Source: Paracoccus yeei ATCC BAA-599 (GTDB taxonomy: Bacteria; Pseudomonadota; Alphaproteobacteria; Rhodobacterales; Rhodobacteraceae). From it: a stretch of 64,000 bases of DNA. How positions within the stretch are numbered: the first letter of the stretch is position 1; every line of letters starts with the position of its first letter. The notes under the pieces are model-generated. The model was not told the DNA's origin and ran no database searches. It was given only the letters and a program-made list of their open reading frames with translations. A program made the translations under genes and the position numbers. This document shows positions 59,374-64,000 of this stretch, in pieces. The stretch is taken from the NCBI RefSeq assembly GCF_000622145.1, contig NZ_JHWH01000015.1, positions 1 to 64,000 of the forward strand. The letters are read 5' to 3'.

Positions 59374-60441
59374 ATGAGGCATCCGCAAGACACCCCGCAG
59401 AACACGCCCTGGTGGGATCCCGACCGCCATGCCGGGCGGCGCCCGCTGCTGCTGGCGCGGGGTCGCATCCGCGACGCGCTTCGGGCCTGGCTCGCGGCGC
59501 GCGACTTCCTGGAGGTGGACCCCGCCGCCCTGGCCGCCAGCCCGGGCAACGAAGCGCATCTGCACGGGTTTGCCACCACGCTGATCGGAAACGACGGCGA
59601 GGGCCACCCGGCCTATCTGCACACCAGTCCCGAATTCGCCATGAAGAAGCTGCTGGCGGCCGGCGAGAGGCGGATCTTTGCCCTGTCCCATGTCTGGCGC
59701 AACCGCGAGCGCACCGCGCTGCACCACCCCGAGTTCACCATGCTGGAATGGTATCGCGTGGCCGAGGATTACCGGGTGCTGTTTCAGGACTGCGCCGCCT
59801 TCCTGCGGCTGGCGGCCGAGGCGGCGGGGGCCGAGGTGCTGCAACACCGGGGGATGCGCTGCGACCCCTTTGCCGCGCCCGAGGTGATGAGCGTGGCCGA
59901 GGCATTCCGCGAATTCGCCGGCATCGACCTGCTGGCGACCTGCGAGGGCGCCGAAACCGACGCGGCGGCCTTGCGTGCGCAGGTCCAGGGCATCCGGCTG
60001 GCCGAGGACGACACCTGGTCTGACATGCTGTCGCGCGTGCTGGTCGAACAGGTCGAGCCGCATCTGGGCCGGGACCGGCCGCTGATCCTGGACCGCTATC
60101 CGGCGGCCGAGGCGGCGCTGGCGCGGCCCGCCGCCGACCCGCGCGAGGCCGAGCGGTTCGAGCTTTACGCCTGCGGGGTCGAGCTTGCGAATGGTTTCGG
60201 CGAGCTGACCGACCCGGCCGAGCAGCGCCGGCGCTTTGTTCTCGAGATGGACGAGAAGGCCCGCGTCTATGGCGAACGCTATCCGCTGGACGAGGATTTC
60301 CTGGCGGCGCTGGACGTCATGCCCGCCGCCTCGGGCTGCGCTTTGGGGTTCGACCGGCTGGTGATGCTGGCGACCGGCGCGCCGCGCATCGAGGACGTGC
60401 TGTGGACGCCGGTGGTTGATTTTCCGTCCCGAGTGGACTAG
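59374..60441 (+). CDS. epmA: EF-P lysine lysyltransferase EpmA (GenX)
   Basis: A 355-residue class II aminoacyl-tRNA synthetase-like protein that lacks an anticodon domain. It adds lysine to the loop lysine of EF-P. Motif 2 region reads [23 protein letters not shown] and motif 3 [12 protein letters not shown]. The early [12 protein letters not shown] block is typical of LysRS-type enzymes. It is divergent from efp, which is direct support for the assignment. No epmB (the beta-lysine-forming aminomutase) gene is in the window. Confidence 0.88.
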   Translation: MRHPQDTPQNTPWWDPDRHAGRRPLLLARGRIRDALRAWLAARDFLEVDPAALAASPGNEAHLHGFATTLIGNDGEGHPAYLHTSPEFAMKKLLAAGERRIFALSHVWRNRERTALHHPEFTMLEWYRVAEDYRVLFQDCAAFLRLAAEAAGAEVLQHRGMRCDPFAAPEVMSVAEAFREFAGIDLLATCEGAETDAAALRAQVQGIRLAEDDTWSDMLSRVLVEQVEPHLGRDRPLILDRYPAAEAALARPAADPREAERFELYACGVELANGFGELTDPAEQRRRFVLEMDEKARVYGERYPLDEDFLAALDVMPAASGCALGFDRLVMLATGAPRIEDVLWTPVVDFPSRVD

Positions 60442-60470
60442 GTTCGGTGAACTAAGCCAGGGGCCAGCCG

Positions 60471-60713
60471 ATGAAGACCGTGAACATCCACGAGGCCAAG
60501 ACCCATCTGTCGCGCCTGGTCGAGGCGGCGGCGGCGGGCGAAAGCTTTGTCATCGCCCGCGCCGGCAAGCCCCTGGTCAAGGTCACGCGGCTTGAGGCCG
60601 AGACGCCGCGCCGGCTGGGGTTCCTGCAGGGCCAGGCCAGCGTCCCCGAGGATTTCGACAGCATGGGGGCGGACCCCATCCGCGCGCTGTTCGAGGGTGG
60701 CGAGCCGTCTTGA
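60471..60713 (+). CDS. Type II antitoxin, Phd/YefM family
   Basis: An 80-residue antitoxin. [24 protein letters not shown] is the Phd/YefM DNA-binding start and [13 protein letters not shown] follows; the acidic tail ([21 protein letters not shown]) is the toxin-binding part. It is directly upstream of a PIN-domain toxin gene, overlapping it by four bases (TTGA). The pair acts as a replicon-maintenance or stress module. Confidence 0.85.
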   Translation: MKTVNIHEAKTHLSRLVEAAAAGESFVIARAGKPLVKVTRLEAETPRRLGFLQGQASVPEDFDSMGADPIRALFEGGEPS

Positions 60714-61096
60714 ACCTGCTTCTGGACACGCATCTGCTGCTGTGGTCGGCCTTTGCGGTCGAACGCATCCCGCAGGCCACGGTGCGCCGGCTGTCGGATC
60801 CGGGCAACGCGCTGTGGTTCAGCGCGGCATCCATCTGGGAGGTGGCGATCAAGCGGGCGCTGGACCGGCCCGATTTTCGCGTCGATCCGGGCGTGTTGCG
60901 CGCGGGGCTGCTGGCGAACGGCTATCAGGAACTGCCGGTCGAGGGGCGGCACTGCCTGGGCCTTGCGACCCTGCCGCCGCTGCATGGCGATCCGTTCGAC
61001 CGCATGCTGGTGGTGCAGGCCGCGGCCGAGGGCATGGTGCTGCTGACCGCCGACCGCATGGTCGCGGCCTATGGCGGGGCGACCGAGCTGATCTAG
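60710..61096 (+). CDS. PIN-domain toxin (VapC-like), TTG start
   Basis: A 128-residue ribonuclease toxin. The PIN acidic site is intact: Asp6 in LLLDTHLLLW, Glu44 in SIWEVAIK, Asp97 in DPFDRML and Asp115 in LTADR. It starts with TTG at 60710, which overlaps the antitoxin stop as TTGA; the coupling and weak start would keep toxin below antitoxin. Pairing with a Phd-type antitoxin is common for this PIN subgroup. Confidence 0.87.
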   Translation: MNLLLDTHLLLWSAFAVERIPQATVRRLSDPGNALWFSAASIWEVAIKRALDRPDFRVDPGVLRAGLLANGYQELPVEGRHCLGLATLPPLHGDPFDRMLVVQAAAEGMVLLTADRMVAAYGGATELI

Positions 61097-61288
61097 GGCG
61101 CAACCGGGGCGCGATGCCGGATGGCGGCCATCGCGCATCAGGCCCTGGCTCGTTGCAAAAATGCCAGACGGGCGGGACGGGATGGCCATCGCGCGGGACC
61201 GGCCGCTTGCCCGCACGCGCCGGGAAATGGCAAGGTTAACAAAATTGGTCAGGCTTTTCCCCTCGCCTCCGCCCTGAAAGGACCCTTG

Positions 61289-63367
61289 ATGCTTTCCGCC
61301 CGTTTCCTGTTCCTGGCCGGCACCAGCGCGCTTGCCCTGGCGATCCCGGCCGCCGCGCAGACCGCAGACACGACCGACACCGAAACGGTGGTCCTGGACG
61401 AGATCGTGCTGGATGCCACCGCGCCGACGCGCGGCTATGTGGTGCCTACGACCCAGATCGCGACCAAGACCGAGACCAGCGTGCTGGAAACCCAGCAGTC
61501 CGTCTCGGTCGTGACGGGCCAGCAGATCCGCGACCAGGGGGCGCAGAACATGGGCCAGGCGCTGCGCTATTCGGCGGGGGTGAACGCCCAGCCCTTTGGT
61601 GCCGATCCGCGATTTGACGAACCCAACATCCGCGGCTTTGGCAGCAACACCTCGCAATATCTGAACGGGTTGCGGCTGATCCGCAAGTTCGGCGCCCCGG
61701 CGCAGGAACTGTACGGCATGGAGCGGGTCGAGCTGCTGCGCGGCCCGTCGTCCTCGCTTTACGGGGCAGGCTCGCCCGCGGGGATTATCAACCTGGTCCA
61801 GAAGCACGCCCAGCCCGAGGATTTCGCCGAGGCCGGGCTGTCCTATGGCAGCTTCAAGGACCGCAAGCTGTTCTTCGACGTGAACCGGGCGGCCTCTGAC
61901 ACGCTGGCTTGGCGGCTGACGGGGATCGTGGGCGACAGCCATGAGCAGGTCGAGGAGGTCGAGAACAAGGGCGGCTATCTGGCCGGCGCGCTGCGCTGGC
62001 AGATGGACGAGGTCAGCACGCTGGACGTGCTGGTGTCCTATCAGAACGACGGGCCGATTTCCCCGGCCGGGGTGCCCTATGCGCTGACCCGGATCGCGGA
62101 TGGCGAGGATCTGCGCGAATTCTATGCCGGTTATCCCGACATCGACGACAGCGACCGTCGCCAGTTCAACTTTGGCGTCGAATACCGCCGCGACCTGGAA
62201 AACGGCTGGCGGTTCGAACAGAGCTTTCGCTATCAGAAATTCGACTGGGATTATGTCGGTTTCTACGCCAGCGGGCTGAGCGAGGACGGAACCACCGTCA
62301 GCATCGGCCAGACCGACCAGTTCGAGACCAGCAAGGCGCTGAATCTTGATACGCGCCTGATCGGCGAGGCGGTGACCGGGGCCGCGACGCACCGGGTGCT
62401 GCTGGGCCTGGACATCACGCATTACGATTTCGACAACACGACGCAGTTCTCGACCCCGCCGGGGCTGGACTGGCGCGACCCGGATCGCGGCGCCTATGTC
62501 GCCAGCGCGCCGTGGTACATCAAGAACGAAGACATCACCATCGACCAGATCGGGCTTTACGCCCAGGACGAGATTTCGTGGAACAACTGGCGCGCCTCGC
62601 TGGGGCTGCGGCACAGCTGGGTCCGGCAGACCGGCACCGTCTATACCAATTTCGCCGGCGTGACCGACGCCAAGCAAAAGGACAACGAGACGACCGGCCG
62701 CGTCGGCCTGTCCTATGTCTTTGACCAGGGGATCGCGCCCTATCTGGCCTATTCGACCTCGTTCGATCCGGAAATCGGCACCGACCGCGACGGCAACACG
62801 CTGGAGCCGACCAAGGGCAAGCAATGGGAAGCGGGGGTGAAATATCAGCCCACAGGCCAGGACATCCTGGTCACCGCCGCCCTCTATGATCTGAAGCAGA
62901 CCAACGTCACCCGCATAATCGATGACTTCCCCGTACAGATCGGCGAGGTCCATTCCCGCGGCTTCGAGCTTGAGGCGACGGCCGAGCTGGCCCAGGGCTG
63001 GGACATGCGCGCGGCCTATACCTATACCGACGCCCGGCAAGAGGGTGGCGCGTTCGAGGGGCTGCGGATGGCGAACTCGCCCTATCATCTGGCGAGCCTG
63101 TGGGTGTCCTATGACTTTGGCAACGGCGTCCGGCTGGGCGGTGGCGTGCGCCATGTCGGCGAACGCTATGGCGACGACGCCAACACCTATCGCCTGGACG
63201 CGGTGACGCTGGCCGATATCGGCGCGAGCTATACCCGCGACAATATCGAGGCCTCGCTGAACGTTACCAACATCACCGACAAGGTGTTCCTGACCAGCTG
63301 CAGCAGCTTTTACTGCAACTATGGCGACGGGCGCGAGATCCAGGCGCGGCTGAGCTACAAGTGGTAG
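61289..63367 (+). CDS. TonB-dependent ferric siderophore (ferrichrome-type) receptor
   Basis: A 692-residue outer-membrane receptor. A 23-residue signal peptide ends AAA-QT. The TonB box region is TETVVLDEIVLDA. The plug has SVSVVTGQQIRDQG, the QALRYSAGV box, RVELLRGPSSSLYGAGSPAGIINLV, and the barrel ends FLTSCSSFYCNYGDGREI with a terminal YKW. The C-terminal cysteine pair in CSSFYC and this ending are typical of FhuA-like hydroxamate receptors. The start at 61289 has AAAGGA upstream. The next gene encodes a FhuD-like protein. Confidence 0.88.
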   Translation: MLSARFLFLAGTSALALAIPAAAQTADTTDTETVVLDEIVLDATAPTRGYVVPTTQIATKTETSVLETQQSVSVVTGQQIRDQGAQNMGQALRYSAGVNAQPFGADPRFDEPNIRGFGSNTSQYLNGLRLIRKFGAPAQELYGMERVELLRGPSSSLYGAGSPAGIINLVQKHAQPEDFAEAGLSYGSFKDRKLFFDVNRAASDTLAWRLTGIVGDSHEQVEEVENKGGYLAGALRWQMDEVSTLDVLVSYQNDGPISPAGVPYALTRIADGEDLREFYAGYPDIDDSDRRQFNFGVEYRRDLENGWRFEQSFRYQKFDWDYVGFYASGLSEDGTTVSIGQTDQFETSKALNLDTRLIGEAVTGAATHRVLLGLDITHYDFDNTTQFSTPPGLDWRDPDRGAYVASAPWYIKNEDITIDQIGLYAQDEISWNNWRASLGLRHSWVRQTGTVYTNFAGVTDAKQKDNETTGRVGLSYVFDQGIAPYLAYSTSFDPEIGTDRDGNTLEPTKGKQWEAGVKYQPTGQDILVTAALYDLKQTNVTRIIDDFPVQIGEVHSRGFELEATAELAQGWDMRAAYTYTDARQEGGAFEGLRMANSPYHLASLWVSYDFGNGVRLGGGVRHVGERYGDDANTYRLDAVTLADIGASYTRDNIEASLNVTNITDKVFLTSCSSFYCNYGDGREIQARLSYKW

Positions 63368-64000
63368 GCGGCGCGGCCCGTCCGGGCCGGCGCGCTGTCC
63401 TGGGGCTGGCCGCCGGGGTGCTGGCGGCGGGCGCGGCGCGGGGGCAGGGGGCGGCCCCGCCCCGCCTTGCCGCCGTCGACTGGGCGATGCTGGAAACCGC
63501 CGTGGCCATCGGCCACATGCCCGTCGCGGCCTGCGAGCTGATCCGGTTTCGCATCGACGCCGCCCGGCCCGAGATCCCGCCCGGGGTCATCGACCTGGGG
63601 CTGCGCGGCGCCCCGAACTATGAGCTGTTGCAGCTGGCGCGGCCGGACCTGATCCTGAGCTCTCCGTTCTATGTCCAGCACCGGGCGCGGCTGGAAACCA
63701 TCGCGCCGGTGCTGTCGGTCGACGTCTATACACCGGGCGAGCCGCCCCTGCCCAAGGCGCTTGCGGCGCTGGACCGGCTGGGCGAGGCGGTGGACGACCG
63801 GCCCGCCGCCCGCCAGGCCCGCGCGCGCGCCGAGGCGCGGCTGGATGCCCTGGCCGCGCGGCTCGAGCGCCATGCCGACCGGCCCTTCAGCCTGATCGGC
63901 ATCGGCGACGCGCGCCACCTGCGGTCCTTCGGCCATGACAGCCTGTTCGGCAGCGTGCTGACCCGGCTGGGGCTGGAAAACGCCTGGACCGACCGCACGC
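63361..64000 (+). CDS. FhuD-like iron-hydroxamate binding protein, partial
   Basis: Only the first 213 codons are in the window. The frame opens with GTG at 63361, overlapping the end of the receptor gene by 7 bases. The N-terminus has GRRAVLGLAAGVLAAG, a twin-arginine-like signal. The mature part reads LAAVDWAMLETAVAIGHMP, VIDLGLRGAPNYELL and LARPDLILSSPF, which follow FhuD. The protein binds ferric hydroxamates in the periplasm. Permease and ATPase genes probably follow past the right edge. Confidence 0.8.
   Translation, partial: MVGGAARPGRRAVLGLAAGVLAAGAARGQGAAPPRLAAVDWAMLETAVAIGHMPVAACELIRFRIDAARPEIPPGVIDLGLRGAPNYELLQLARPDLILSSPFYVQHRARLETIAPVLSVDVYTPGEPPLPKALAALDRLGEAVDDRPAARQARARAEARLDALAARLERHADRPFSLIGIGDARHLRSFGHDSLFGSVLTRLGLENAWTDRT

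Noticed and set aside
59240..60063. Upstream extension of efp into the epmA region
   Set aside because: It would overlap epmA on the other strand and add residues absent from EF-P; the TTG at 59238 has a ribosome site and gives the exact family start.

Overview
The window is GC-rich (about two thirds G+C by eye), packed with operons of overlapping ATGA start/stop junctions, and dominated by solute-binding-protein ABC importers, Gfo/Idh/MocA oxidoreductases and TIM-barrel isomerases. Gene content and protein style point to an alphaproteobacterium of the Rhodobacterales, most like Paracoccus. A plasmid-type replication initiator with iterons and a parAB partition locus lie in the middle, so this is part of a large secondary replicon (megaplasmid or chromid). 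The presence of efp and epmA, normally chromosomal core genes, favours chromid. No rRNA, tRNA or CRISPR array was seen.

Layout. (1) 1-7318: a myo-inositol operon on the minus strand (binding protein, permease, ATPase, inositol dehydrogenase, iolE, a hydroxypyruvate-isomerase-like protein, start of iolC) with a divergent LacI-type regulator and two identical operators 108 bp apart. (2) 7319-9050: a scar of decayed sequence with an alcohol dehydrogenase fragment, a mobC gene and a frameshifted relaxase. (3) 8852-18887: a second inositol-type operon on the minus strand (LacI regulator, binding protein, ATPase, permease, second binding protein, iolH, iolG, iolI, another dehydrogenase) whose distal end runs into the scar. 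(4) 18983-20392: a PACE-type membrane protein divergent from a LysR regulator. (5) 20528-27729: a siderophore uptake set (AraC regulator, TonB-dependent receptor, binding protein, two FecCD permeases, ATPase). (6) 27726-35788: an L-fucose oxidative pathway with its own ABC importer, divergent from an IclR regulator.

(7) 35785-39353: two unrecognised genes and an arginine/lysine/ornithine decarboxylase. (8) 39606-42776: a sucrose-phosphate synthase-like bidomain protein and a second family-4 glycosyltransferase. (9) 42789-47032: Rep initiator, iteron origin, parA, parB and three copies of a parS-like palindrome. (10) 47131-48965: cysteine synthase and nitroreductase. (11) 48962-51749: bioY, an AMP-forming ligase and an atypical thiolase, an arrangement like Bacillus yhfUTS. 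(12) 51812-58500: a third sugar regulon (LacI regulator, isomerase, dehydrogenase, ATPase, permease, binding protein). (13) 58672-60441: efp (TTG start) divergent from epmA. (14) 60471-61096: a Phd/PIN toxin-antitoxin pair. (15) 61289-64000: a second siderophore receptor and the start of a FhuD-like binding protein.

Together the region is a carbon and iron acquisition module built around the origin of a secondary replicon. Two inositol systems sit side by side, fucose is taken to the level of 2,4-diketo-3-deoxyfuconate, and two separate iron-siderophore systems are present. No single wholly new system stands out; the most distinctive points are the parS-like triplet, the biotin-linked thiolase lacking a catalytic cysteine, the mobile-element scar between the inositol loci, and the operator architecture of the sugar regulators.
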